The position numbers and the translations under genes are program-made. The notes beneath the pieces were generated by a model. The model did not search any database and was not told the DNA's origin. It was given only the letters and a program-made list of their open reading frames with translations. Source: Treponema sp. (lineage in GTDB: Bacteria; Spirochaetota; Spirochaetia; Treponematales; Breznakiellaceae). Taken from it: a stretch of DNA of 32,932 bases. Shown here piece after piece: positions 15,701 to 22,606 of the stretch. Location: NCBI GenBank assembly GCA_031257195.1, contig JAIRPD010000103.1:1-32932 (forward strand). Reading direction: 5' to 3'. Within the stretch, counting starts at the first letter, position 1; every line of letters begins with the position of its first letter.

Positions 15701-17389
15701 AACATGTACTGGTACTACGGCCAGCAGGACGTAAAGGCGGCGAGCCTCCTCAAGAAAGAGGATAACCTTTACGTTACCTACATTACCAACTTTTCCTGCG
15801 CCCCGGACTCGTTTATCCTCCATTACATCAAATGGATCATGGGGCATAAGCCTTTCCTGGTGCTGGAGCTGGACTCCCATTCGGCGGACGCGGGGGTGGA
15901 TACCCGGGTGGAGGCCTTCCTGGACATTATTGACGGCTACCGGGCCAAGCGGGGGGAGCTTGAGGGGGAGCGGTACCACAACGGCTGGAAGTTTGTCTAC
16001 GAGCCGGGGGCGGCGGCGGGGCAGGACCTGCGGCTTGACAACGAAAAGACCGGTGAGCGGGTGCCGGCCCGGAACAATAAGCGGGTCAAGGTGCTGCTGT
16101 CCAACATGGGGGCGATCTCCACGGAGTACATCGCCGCGGTTCTGCGGAGCCTGGGGATTAGCGCGGAGGCCCTGCCGGTGGCTACCGTCAGGACGATCCA
16201 GCTTGCCCGGGCCCACGCCTCGGGGAAGGAGTGCGTTCCCAGCCATTTGGTGCTGGGGAGCGCCCTGCAGTTCTTCGCCTCCGGCGCGTACCGCAAGGAT
16301 GAGCTGTATCTGCTCTTTGTGCCGATCACCACCGGCCCCTGCCGGACGGGGCAGTACTATGTGTACTACGAGAACCTTTTCCGGGATATGCGGCTGGAAA
16401 ACGTGGTGGTCTTTATCCTTTCTTCGGATAATTCCTACGGGGAGCTGGGGCCGGGGTTTGTCAAGGAGATGTGGCGGGGCTTTGTGCTGGCCGATTACCT
16501 GAAGGACATACAGAATTCCCTCAAGGCCGCGGCTGTTGAGCCGGAAAAGGCCCAGGCGGCCTTTGAGGTTTCCTGGCGGGGCCTGATGAACACGGTGGAG
16601 ACCAACCCCCGGGGGGTGTGGAAGCATCTGCGGCGGCTGGCGGCGGAGGTACGGCGGATTCCCCTGAAACGGCGGATCGCGGACTGCCCCCGGGTGCTGA
16701 TTGTGGGGGAGATCTACGTGCGGCGGGATGATTTTGCCGTGGGGGAGCTGATCGACCTGATGAGCGAGCGGGGGATTGTGGTGAAGGCCGCGGGCATCGC
16801 CGAGTGGATCCACTACCTGGACTTTGTGCGGGAATACGCCCTGAAAAAGCTGATCCGCCTGCGCAAACCCGGGGGGCGGTTCCTTTCCAAGCCCTGGCGG
16901 GATTTACAAAAACTCCGGATCGAGGAATGGTGGAAACATTCGGTGGAAAAGAAGGTCCTCTCCATTCTGGAGCCCACGGGGCTGGTGCCCCGGACCCCCC
17001 ATGACATGCGGAAGATCATGGCCTATACCCAGAAGTACTTTGTTAACCTGGAGTTGAACTCGGAGATTGCCGTGTCCAGCGGGGCCGCGGCGGCGGCCAT
17101 GGACGAGGGGTATTCGGGGATTGTGAATATCAGCCCCTTCGCCTGCCTGATTGGCCGGGTTATCGAGGGGATCTTTACCCCCTGGGCCCGGGAGCGGAAC
17201 TACCCGGTTCTTTCGGTGGAGGTGGACGGCAACCTGCTGCCCCCGAACATCGTGAACAAGCTCAACATCTTTATGGTGAATGTCCTCCGTTTCCGGGGCG
17301 GGGGGGACGCCGCCGCCCTGGTGGACGCCCCCCGGGGATCCGGCGGGGAAGCGCCCGGCGCCGGGGACGAGGGCGCCGGGGCGGCCTAG
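12755..17389 (+). CDS. Fused 2-hydroxyacyl-CoA dehydratase activase / dehydratase-like protein (BcrA/BadF/HgdC family)
   Basis: A 1544-residue protein with two ATP-driven activase (ASKHA) domains. The first begins LGINIGSTSLK; its Cys123 (KCASGTGEF) and Cys161 (TRCSVF) are the expected ligands of the subunit-bridging 4Fe-4S cluster. The second starts near 302 (ILGVDGGSTTTK) with Cys433 (EACSAGTGSF) and Cys474 (EHCSAF). A Cys motif FTCRSCENRCPI (about 600) leads into a DUF2229-like region (GIPRAFSVH, CFPAEIAHG) and a long HgdB-like C-terminal half (GRPYNAF, KECVPSHLVLGSALQFF, GPCRTGQYY). Activases use ATP to inject one electron for dehydration or reduction of acyl-CoAs. Fused giants like this are widespread in anaerobes, but their substrate is unknown. 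I start at ATG 12755, where homology begins. An 11-copy repeat interrupts it at residues 674-750. Confidence 0.9.
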   Translation: MRSLGINIGSTSLKMVMADRDQAGGFTCRWSAALPHEGDFAAAAKKLLAEGEAAPGVPALVTGNEGRYMFNLPGTLEPLCVEAALRALNLQVDAVVSMGGEDLIVYRLDGAGKIVNSFSGNKCASGTGEFLKQQLARMDMSLEDIDGIPDTARVYPLSTRCSVFMKSDCTHRLNKREASKEDIVLSLSNVMAVKVIDFLKRAKLTSGRVALTGGITLNRHILRFIRELAPGIEFIVPEAAPVFEALGAAALAAESGAPLPPEGRLLRTGGIRFGTLPRLKDWEHKVRFFEKPGAAVRAGRPYILGVDGGSTTTKACLVDLETDEIAASHYGRTHGDPVKALKECLRVLEEKVIADTGGREVDIRLASVTGSSREILGVFLETPGVYNEIIAHAAGTTYFDPEVETIFEIGGQDAKYVLLKNGVPIDYAMNEACSAGTGSFLEESASGDLSIHSAPEIGPLALNAAAPLKFGEHCSAFINSDIRKAVQQGAGREDITAGIVCSIAANYLNRVVGNRTIGGKVFLQGGVAKNPAVPLAFAMMLDKEILVPPSPELMGCFGVALLAKRKRAAGLLPEKAVVMGDLIGREIVYERVFTCRSCENRCPIQVLNVGGNKYMFGGRCNKYANLRKAVKDVEVFDYVERRQKLLFETFAAPPVSGDFAPDKGNFVSDKGIRVSGNGTGVSGNGEGVSGNEDGVSGNGDGVPGNGIGVSGNEVPVPGNEVPVSGNETPVPGNEAPVSGNGTPVPGNEVPVPSAGGRGYTVGIPRAFSVHTLYPLYSWFFHELGIKTFLSTEVAHAGVARAESAYCFPAEIAHGAVQDCLDKGADYVLLPHFRDMPSYEEEVHANFCPITQSLPYYVEKAFPDVAKERWLPLVVSFKFGEEKALELFRDMTARLGIGAAETDAAFAKALERQRAFFQAARKLGEEALGEARKAGRPVIALLGRPYNAFTGEANMGIPRKFATRGYSIVPFDILPFEDEAIFPNMYWYYGQQDVKAASLLKKEDNLYVTYITNFSCAPDSFILHYIKWIMGHKPFLVLELDSHSADAGVDTRVEAFLDIIDGYRAKRGELEGERYHNGWKFVYEPGAAAGQDLRLDNEKTGERVPARNNKRVKVLLSNMGAISTEYIAAVLRSLGISAEALPVATVRTIQLARAHASGKECVPSHLVLGSALQFFASGAYRKDELYLLFVPITTGPCRTGQYYVYYENLFRDMRLENVVVFILSSDNSYGELGPGFVKEMWRGFVLADYLKDIQNSLKAAAVEPEKAQAAFEVSWRGLMNTVETNPRGVWKHLRRLAAEVRRIPLKRRIADCPRVLIVGEIYVRRDDFAVGELIDLMSERGIVVKAAGIAEWIHYLDFVREYALKKLIRLRKPGGRFLSKPWRDLQKLRIEEWWKHSVEKKVLSILEPTGLVPRTPHDMRKIMAYTQKYFVNLELNSEIAVSSGAAAAAMDEGYSGIVNISPFACLIGRVIEGIFTPWARERNYPVLSVEVDGNLLPPNIVNKLNIFMVNVLRFRGGGDAAALVDAPRGSGGEAPGAGDEGAGAA
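14774..15004 (+). repeat. In-frame minisatellite, 11 copies of a 21-bp unit
   Basis: Eleven consecutive 7-residue units of the form V-(S/P)-G-N-(G/E)-x-(G/P) lie between the Cys motif and the DUF2229-like region of the activase. In the second half, units starting GTGTCTGGAAA and GTTCCTGGGAA alternate, giving a 42-bp higher-order period. Because 21 is divisible by three, copy-number change keeps the frame. Confidence 0.9.
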
Positions 17390-17392
17390 CGG

Positions 17393-17474
17393 TCCGCGTG
17401 AGCGGCGGGCCGTTAGTGGGGGCCGCGGGCTGTTCCGCGTAGACGGCGGGCCGTTTCGTGTGGCTCGCGGGCCG
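17393..17474 (+). repeat. Degenerate tandem duplication of about 41 bp
   Basis: Two adjacent copies share TCCGCGT, CGGCGGGCCGTT and GCGGGC in the same order, with differences between. The 174-base gap from 17390 to 17563 otherwise contains GC-rich sequence and the patatin promoter region; I see no gene in it. Confidence 0.45.
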
Positions 17475-17543
17475 CCGCCCGGCCCCGGCGGATCAACGCG
17501 CGAAAAACCCCGGGGAGGGGCGGTTACTTTTGTGTTTTTGCGG

Positions 17544-17549
17544 TACTAT
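17544..17549 (+). promoter_or_regulatory. -10 element upstream of the patatin gene
   Basis: TACTAT lies 14 bases before ATG 17564, so the leader would be about eight bases, too short for a normal ribosome-binding site. The AT-rich stretch TAATAATAAG follows. The -35 region (GTTACTT around 17523) is poorly placed. Confidence 0.35.
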
Positions 17550-17563
17550 TAATAATAAGATGT

Positions 17564-18529
17564 ATGAAGATCAATAAAAAGCTGAAGTACGCCCTGGCGC
17601 TTTCCGGCGGCGGCGCCCGGGGGCTTGTCCATGTGGGGGTGTTGCGCGCCCTGGAAGAAACGGGTTTTCCACCCCCCTCGCTTATAGCGGGAACCTCCAT
17701 GGGGGCGATTGTGGGGGGGCTCTACGCCTCGGGGATGAAGGGCCCGGCCCTCAGCCGCTATGTGCTGGAGGAACTGGACGTTCCCGGTTTTATGGAAAGC
17801 CCGGTGTTCAAGCTGGACGGGCCCCTGGGAAAGCTCTTTCAAACGGGGCGGATCATCGGGAATATCGCCACCAAGACGGGGTTTGACTCGGGTAAAAAGG
17901 TGTGGGCGATTCTGGAAAGATTGACCGGCGGCAAAAAAATCGAGGACTGCGAAATTCCCTTTCTCTGTAACGCGGTGGATCTTGGTTCCGGCCGGGAGCT
18001 GATCTTCCGTTCCGGCTCCCTTTCCCGGGCGATCCGGGCTTCCATGGCTTTTCCGGTGGTTTTTGAGCCCCTGGTGGAGGGGGATCTGTGCATGGTGGAC
18101 GGCGGAATCGCGGATAACCTGCCGGTAAAGTCCGCCCGGGAAGCGGGGCGGGACCTGGGGATCAAGCGCGTCCTGGCGGTGGATACCCGCCGCTGGCGGA
18201 ATCTTCCCCCCGCGGCCTTTAAAAACGGGATCAGCGTGGTGATGCGCTGTTTTGAAGCCATGGTTCACGTGTCGGAGACCGAGCCCGCGGTCCAGCCCCG
18301 GCGCGCGGGCCGGGCTTTTCCGCCGGTCTTGATGCTCCACGCGGCGGACAGGACCTCGGTCCTTGATTTTTCCCGCAAGAAGCAGCTCCTGGAGCTGGGC
18401 CGGGACGCGGTCTACGAAAGCCAGGCGGCGCTGGGAGCCTTTTTTGGCGGGGGGGTCAAGGCCGCCCTGGCCCGGCGTTCCCTGAGCGGCTGCGGCATTC
18501 AAACCGACGCCTACTATGGAGACGCCTAA
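17564..18529 (+). CDS. Patatin-like phospholipase
   Basis: A 321-residue serine hydrolase of the patatin/RssA/YlbK family, expected to deacylate phospholipids or related acyl esters. The oxyanion loop is GGGARG (15-20), the nucleophile Ser45 lies in GTSMG, and the dyad Asp179 lies in VDGGIADNLP. There is no signal peptide, so it is probably cytoplasmic or membrane-associated. A basic N-terminus precedes the first strand. The stop TAA shares one base with the ATG of the next gene, so the two are translationally coupled. The C-terminal 70 residues are Arg/Ala-rich and not recognised. Confidence 0.92.
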   Translation: MKINKKLKYALALSGGGARGLVHVGVLRALEETGFPPPSLIAGTSMGAIVGGLYASGMKGPALSRYVLEELDVPGFMESPVFKLDGPLGKLFQTGRIIGNIATKTGFDSGKKVWAILERLTGGKKIEDCEIPFLCNAVDLGSGRELIFRSGSLSRAIRASMAFPVVFEPLVEGDLCMVDGGIADNLPVKSAREAGRDLGIKRVLAVDTRRWRNLPPAAFKNGISVVMRCFEAMVHVSETEPAVQPRRAGRAFPPVLMLHAADRTSVLDFSRKKQLLELGRDAVYESQAALGAFFGGGVKAALARRSLSGCGIQTDAYYGDA

Positions 18530-19437
18530 TGCCGGGTCTGGGTAAGCGTTTTGACAAGCAGATCGGTTCCCTCCTGGAATCCTACGGTACGCTGGGGCTG
18601 GTCAACCCCGCGGGGGAGGCGAATTTGCCCTCAAAGAAGAGTGTGGAGGGGATTCTGAGGGGGCTGGTGGAGTTGCTGCTGCCCGGTTTTGGGGAAATGG
18701 AAACCCTGGAACACGATACCCTGGCCCTGATCACCGCGGAAAGGGTGAACAGGACGGGGCGGCGGCTGGAACGGGAGGTGGAAAAGAGCGTGGCCTTTGG
18801 GTGCAGGCTCGCCAGCCAGGCCGCCGCCGATGAAAACCGCCGGGGGTGCCGGGCCTCCGCGATGCTCCTGGTGGACGAGTTTTTCGGCGAACTGCCGGAG
18901 ATCCGGAAGGCCCTGGCTCTGGACGCGGCGGCCGCTTTTCAGGGGGATCCGGCGGCGAAAAGCATGGACGAGGTGATCCTGGCCTATCCGGGGCTGGAGG
19001 CGATTATGGTACACCGGCTGGCCCACTTTTTCTGGAAACGGGAGGTGCCCCTGATCCCCCGGATGATGAGCGAGATTATCCACAATAAGACGGGGATTGA
19101 CATTCATCCCGGGGCGGAAATAGGGGAGTCCTTTTTTATTGACCATGGGACCGGGGTGGTCATTGGGGAGACCACGGTGATTGGGAAAAACGTTAAACTC
19201 TACCAGGGGGTAACCCTGGGCGCTCTTTCGGTTACCAAGGAACTGGCGGGGGAAAAAAGGCACCCCACCATAGAGGATAACGTAACGATTTATTCCGGGG
19301 CCACCATCCTGGGGGGTGATACCATCATCGGTCAGGGGTCAATTATAGGCGGCAATGTGTGGATCACGGGATCCGTCGCTCCCGGTTCTACCGTATACGC
19401 CGATCTGGGCGTTCAGGTAAAGAACCGGAGGGGGTAA
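18529..19437 (+). CDS. cysE: Serine O-acetyltransferase
   Basis: Transfers acetyl from acetyl-CoA to L-serine, the first step of cysteine synthesis. The 302-residue protein has a helical N-terminal domain (1-165) and a left-handed beta-helix of hexapeptide repeats. Asp191 (TGIDIHPGAEIG) and His206 (IDHGTGVVIGET) match the catalytic Asp143/His158 spacing of the E. coli enzyme. It ends DLGVQVKNRRG. GGAG (18517-18520) precedes the start by eight bases. Pairing with a patatin gene is unusual; the reason is not apparent from the sequence. Confidence 0.93.
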   Translation: MPGLGKRFDKQIGSLLESYGTLGLVNPAGEANLPSKKSVEGILRGLVELLLPGFGEMETLEHDTLALITAERVNRTGRRLEREVEKSVAFGCRLASQAAADENRRGCRASAMLLVDEFFGELPEIRKALALDAAAAFQGDPAAKSMDEVILAYPGLEAIMVHRLAHFFWKREVPLIPRMMSEIIHNKTGIDIHPGAEIGESFFIDHGTGVVIGETTVIGKNVKLYQGVTLGALSVTKELAGEKRHPTIEDNVTIYSGATILGGDTIIGQGSIIGGNVWITGSVAPGSTVYADLGVQVKNRRG

Positions 19438-19458
19438 GGCGCGGCGCGAAAATAAATC

Positions 19459-19487
19459 TTTACTTTTAATAAAAAAACGCCGATAAT
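19459..19487 (+). promoter_or_regulatory. Promoter of the barrel-protein/SPOR-protein gene pair
   Basis: TTTACT (19459-19464), a 17-base AT-rich spacer and GATAAT (19482-19487). Predicted start is about 19494, just before the ribosome-binding site GGGGAGAGG (19493-19501). Confidence 0.5.
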
Positions 19488-19508
19488 AAGATGGGGAGAG
19501 GTGTCTGT

Positions 19509-20552
19509 ATGAGTGAAAAAAGTTTTAGGGAGGGATTGTACGCCTGCAGGGCCATGGAAAGGTACGGTTTCGCGTTGATGATGTTGTGCGTCTCGTTCGC
19601 CGTCTACGGCCAGACCCGGGAGGATGTCCGTGTTTTTGTTCCCCGGCCTACGGCTAATACCGGAACACCGGAACAACAGGCGTACTTTCAGGAGCAATTT
19701 AAGAGTGAAATTTCCGGCGCGGGCTACGCGGTGGCGGAAAACCAGCAGAATTCCGATTATACCATGCAGCTGACGATCCGGGGTAACCCGGACTTTGATT
19801 TATACGAGGGGGAAGAAGAATTCGATCTTCTTATTCAACTTTTGCGGAATTCCGACGGGGCGGAGGTGGTGCAGTTCAGTTTTCCCTTTACCAAGACCGA
19901 TGACATGTACGAATGGAATCTGTACCTGGTGTATCAGGCCCTGGCCAACGTGCCCATGACAAAGCTTACCGCCATTCCTAAATCGGACTATTGGCGCAAC
20001 AAGTACCTGTACATCGCGGCCGCCGGCGGGGGGGATATCCCCTGGTTTACGGTAGAGAAGTATCACAAAAAACAGCAAGATGCCCAGGGGGTGGGAAACG
20101 ATCAGGCCACCTTGGCGCCCTCGTTTCTGCTGGGGCTGGAGTACCATTTCTTGAATTTCATGTCCGCGGAGGCGGACCTTAAGTTCCGGTTTATGTCGAT
20201 TGAGGGGAAAAAAAACATGCTGGTCCCTTCCTTCGCGGCGGTGGCGAAGGCTGTCATCAAGCCCAGCGATCATTTTATGCTTGAGCCCTACGCCGGGATG
20301 GAGTTTCCCATGAGTACCGATGGGGAGATTAAGCTGCCCCGGTTCGCCATGGTGGGGGGAATGCAGTTCGGCGTCCGGGGGGGATCGATGGGCGCGCTGT
20401 TTATAGACGTCAATTTTACCTATGACCTGGGAAAGACCAAGACCGATACCACCTACGGTACGGGGGAATTCCAGCGGTTTCAGATTGGCGTCCTTATTGG
20501 CTATAAGCTAGGCTTTTTCAACCGGATAAAGGATAAAAGTAAAACCGGATAA
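19509..20552 (+). CDS. Predicted outer-membrane beta-barrel protein
   Basis: A 347-residue exported protein not assigned to a named family. A signal peptide follows the second Met (MERYGFALMMLCVSFAVYGQ, cleavage after about residue 34 of the longer form). The N-terminal half (FKSEISGAGYAVAENQ...DYTMQLTIRG) looks like a periplasmic alpha/beta domain. The C-terminal half alternates short amphipathic strands (SFLLGLEYHFL, AEADLKFRF, FMLEPYAGMEF, FQIGVLIGYKLGFF), typical of an outer-membrane barrel. I chose ATG 19509 because GGGGAGAGG lies eight bases upstream; ATG 19554 would give a more usual signal peptide length. It is followed 21 bases later by the SPOR-domain gene. Confidence 0.75.
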   Translation: MSEKSFREGLYACRAMERYGFALMMLCVSFAVYGQTREDVRVFVPRPTANTGTPEQQAYFQEQFKSEISGAGYAVAENQQNSDYTMQLTIRGNPDFDLYEGEEEFDLLIQLLRNSDGAEVVQFSFPFTKTDDMYEWNLYLVYQALANVPMTKLTAIPKSDYWRNKYLYIAAAGGGDIPWFTVEKYHKKQQDAQGVGNDQATLAPSFLLGLEYHFLNFMSAEADLKFRFMSIEGKKNMLVPSFAAVAKAVIKPSDHFMLEPYAGMEFPMSTDGEIKLPRFAMVGGMQFGVRGGSMGALFIDVNFTYDLGKTKTDTTYGTGEFQRFQIGVLIGYKLGFFNRIKDKSKTG

Positions 20553-20573
20553 AACATAAGGAAGTGGATGTAG

Positions 20574-21908
20574 ATGAAAAGGCTGACGGTTTTCGCGCTG
20601 CTTTTGACTGTACCGTTTTTCGTGTTTGCCCAGCGGAATTTTACCCAAAGAGGGCCGGGTACGGCGGAGATAAATTCGCCCAACAACCAGATAGCCCATC
20701 CCTCTTTGCCGATAGGTACCCAGGTGAGGGTAACAAACACCGAAAACGGAAAAGAAGTCATGGCCACCGTCAGCGCCCGGATCTCGTCCTCCGCGGAGCG
20801 GATTGCCGATGTTTCCACCGGGGCGGCCACGGCCCTGGGCATGAACCCCACGGGCACCACCCCTATTCTGATAGAGACGGTAAGCCCCCCCAGGACGCCC
20901 AAGGCCCCGCCGCCCCCGGAGCCGCCCAAGGAAGAGTCTCCCCCGGAACCGCCTAAGGAAGAACCCAAGGAGGAGCCTAAAGAAGAACCTAAGCCGGAAC
21001 CGCCTCCCCCTGAACCGCCCAAGGAAGAGCCCAAGCCGGAACCGCCTCCCCCGGAGCCGCCCAAGGAAGAGCCCAAGCCGGCGGACACGAATTCCAACAG
21101 CACCAACGACAGGAACTTTAATATATATAACATCATCATGTCCCCCGGCGCCATGGCCCAGGATTCGAGTGTTTCCTACGCCAACCCGGAGCGAAACGGC
21201 GGCGGTTCCGGCGGCAGCGGCGGCGGCTCTTCCCCGGTGATAGTAACCCCCATGTCTCCGGCCACGTCGGCTCCTTCCTCGGCCCCCTCGTCGGCTCCCG
21301 CCCCGGTGCAGCAGATCTTTGCCCCCATCCAGGCGCCCTCCATGCCGACCACGACGCCTACCGTGCAGCCGGCGACTCAGCAGCCCTCTACCCAGCAGAC
21401 GCCGCTGAATCAGTCCCCCGTTCCGGTCTATCAGAATCCGCCGGCCGCCTCGACACAGCCGGCCTATCCGCCGCCGTCGTCTTATTCGTCCCCGGCGCCG
21501 GCGCCCTCTTATCCGCCCGCGCCGTCCTACCCGCCGCCGTCCGCGGCTTATCCTTCCGCCCCGGCGCCGTCTTATCCGCCGCCGGCCGCCTCAACGCCGG
21601 CGCCGTCCTACCCGCCGGCCCCGGCCCCGGCGCCTCAGCCGGGTTCCGCAGAACCGGCCAGGGTTATGCCGGCCCTTCCCCCGGCGGGTTCCGGGCAATA
21701 CCGGGTTCAGGTAGGCTCCTTTGCCAACGAGTATGGCGCGCGGCAGCTTTATGACGCGCTGTACCGGGGGGGAATTTCCCCCGCCTATGAACGGTACGGA
21801 GACTATGTCCGGGTGGTGATTGTGGGCGTGAACGCCGCTGACCTGCCCGAATACGCCCGGCGGCTTGGGCAGCTGGGGGTTAGGGAGATCTGGATCAGGA
21901 AGGAGTAG
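20574..21908 (+). CDS. SPOR-domain protein with degenerate RlpA-like (double-psi barrel) N-terminus
   Basis: A 444-residue exported protein. The signal peptide ends at about Ala19. Residues 40-103 align by eye with the RlpA double-psi beta-barrel (AHPSLPIGTQVRVTN, then ADVSTGAATALGM and GTTPILIETV). However, the catalytic NDRGP segment is replaced by SARIS (67-71), which removes the essential Asp, and the domain's first strand is shortened. About 265 residues of low complexity follow: PPEPPKEEPK repeats (110-170), Gly/Ser-rich and then Tyr-Pro-Pro-rich sequence. A C-terminal SPOR domain (about 370-444, YRVQVGSFANEYGARQLYDAL) would bind denuded septal peptidoglycan. Ribosome-binding site AAGGAAG is at 20558-20564. 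A septum-associated, probably non-enzymatic role is inferred. Confidence 0.85.
   Translation: MKRLTVFALLLTVPFFVFAQRNFTQRGPGTAEINSPNNQIAHPSLPIGTQVRVTNTENGKEVMATVSARISSSAERIADVSTGAATALGMNPTGTTPILIETVSPPRTPKAPPPPEPPKEESPPEPPKEEPKEEPKEEPKPEPPPPEPPKEEPKPEPPPPEPPKEEPKPADTNSNSTNDRNFNIYNIIMSPGAMAQDSSVSYANPERNGGGSGGSGGGSSPVIVTPMSPATSAPSSAPSSAPAPVQQIFAPIQAPSMPTTTPTVQPATQQPSTQQTPLNQSPVPVYQNPPAASTQPAYPPPSSYSSPAPAPSYPPAPSYPPPSAAYPSAPAPSYPPPAASTPAPSYPPAPAPAPQPGSAEPARVMPALPPAGSGQYRVQVGSFANEYGARQLYDALYRGGISPAYERYGDYVRVVIVGVNAADLPEYARRLGQLGVREIWIRKE
20890..21085 (+). repeat. Pro/Glu/Lys-rich coding repeats
   Basis: Repeated codons for PPEPPKEEPK within the SPOR gene, including a 42-bp unit (PKPEPPPPEPPKEE) present twice in tandem with only synonymous changes. 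It encodes a stiff, extended linker. Confidence 0.75.
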
Positions 21909-21943
21909 GGGGCTCGCGGGGCCGGGGGTCCTTGAGCGGGGCG

Positions 21944-21957
21944 GCGGGCTGTCCCGC
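21944..21957. terminator. Small hairpin between convergent genes
   Basis: GCGGG (21944-21948) and CCCGC (21953-21957) around CTGT lie in the 80-base gap between the SPOR gene and the convergent response-regulator gene. The gap is GC-rich without a T run, so the call is weak. Confidence 0.25.
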
Positions 21958-21988
21958 GGCGGCGCCGGTATCGCGGGCGGGGCCTTTG

Positions 21989-22606
21989 TTACCCGTTCTC
22001 TAACAGGCGGCCGGCCAGAAGCTTTTCTATTTTTTCGAGGGCCAGGTGGTAGTCGAGCCGCAGGGCGTCTTTGCCAATCTCCGCCACCACCTTGTCGACG
22101 GCCAGGCTGTAATACACCATCTCCATTTCTTTTACCATGTCCTCCACCCGGGCGCTCTTGCCCTGTTTGCACGCCGCGCCCAGCAGGGTGATCTTGCGCA
22201 GCATTATTTCCCGGGGTACCTTTACCGGAGTGGTCTTAAGGACGGTGTGTATTTTGTCCAGCAGAACCCTGGCTACCACGGGCTTGACCACATAGTCCCT
22301 GGCCCCCGCCTGTTTCGCGCCAAGAATCACGTCGGGCGTACTGTGGGAACTTACGATGATCACCGGGATATGATAATACGACGGGTGCTTTTGGATAAAG
22401 TTCAAAAACTCCAGGCCGGAAACGTTGGGCATATTCATGTCCAGGAGGATCATGTCTATGTTGACGGTGTTCAGTATGGTTAAGGCTATTTCTATGGATT
22501 TGGCCAGGGAAATCTCAAAGCTTCCTTTTAGCGCGGCGCGGATTTCCGCTAAAGAAGTAATGTTATCATCCACGGCCAGGATCGTTTTTCCGCTTCCCTC
22601 AAGCAT
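21989..22606 (-). CDS. Response regulator (receiver domain plus unrecognised C-terminal extension)
   Basis: A 205-residue protein. Residues 7-125 form a receiver domain: acidic pair in AVDDN, phospho-acceptor Asp56 in LLDMNMPN, Ser in IIVSSHS, and Lys in YVVKPV. Residues 130-205 form a helical extension (RKITLLGAACKQGKSARVEDMVKEMEMVYY...) without a recognisable DNA-binding or enzymatic motif. Output is therefore probably by protein interaction, or the extension may be an HPt-like or regulatory bundle. The start overlaps the end of the hybrid kinase gene by eight bases, so the kinase is the obvious partner. Confidence 0.9.
   Translation of the reverse strand: MLEGSGKTILAVDDNITSLAEIRAALKGSFEISLAKSIEIALTILNTVNIDMILLDMNMPNVSGLEFLNFIQKHPSYYHIPVIIVSSHSTPDVILGAKQAGARDYVVKPVVARVLLDKIHTVLKTTPVKVPREIMLRKITLLGAACKQGKSARVEDMVKEMEMVYYSLAVDKVVAEIGKDALRLDYHLALEKIEKLLAGRLLENG

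Noticed and set aside
13775-16813. A 1012-codon open frame on the minus strand opposite the activase gene
   Set aside because: It is rich in Pro, Gly, Arg and His with no recognisable domain, and follows from GC-rich codon bias on the plus strand. The plus-strand protein has clear motifs throughout.
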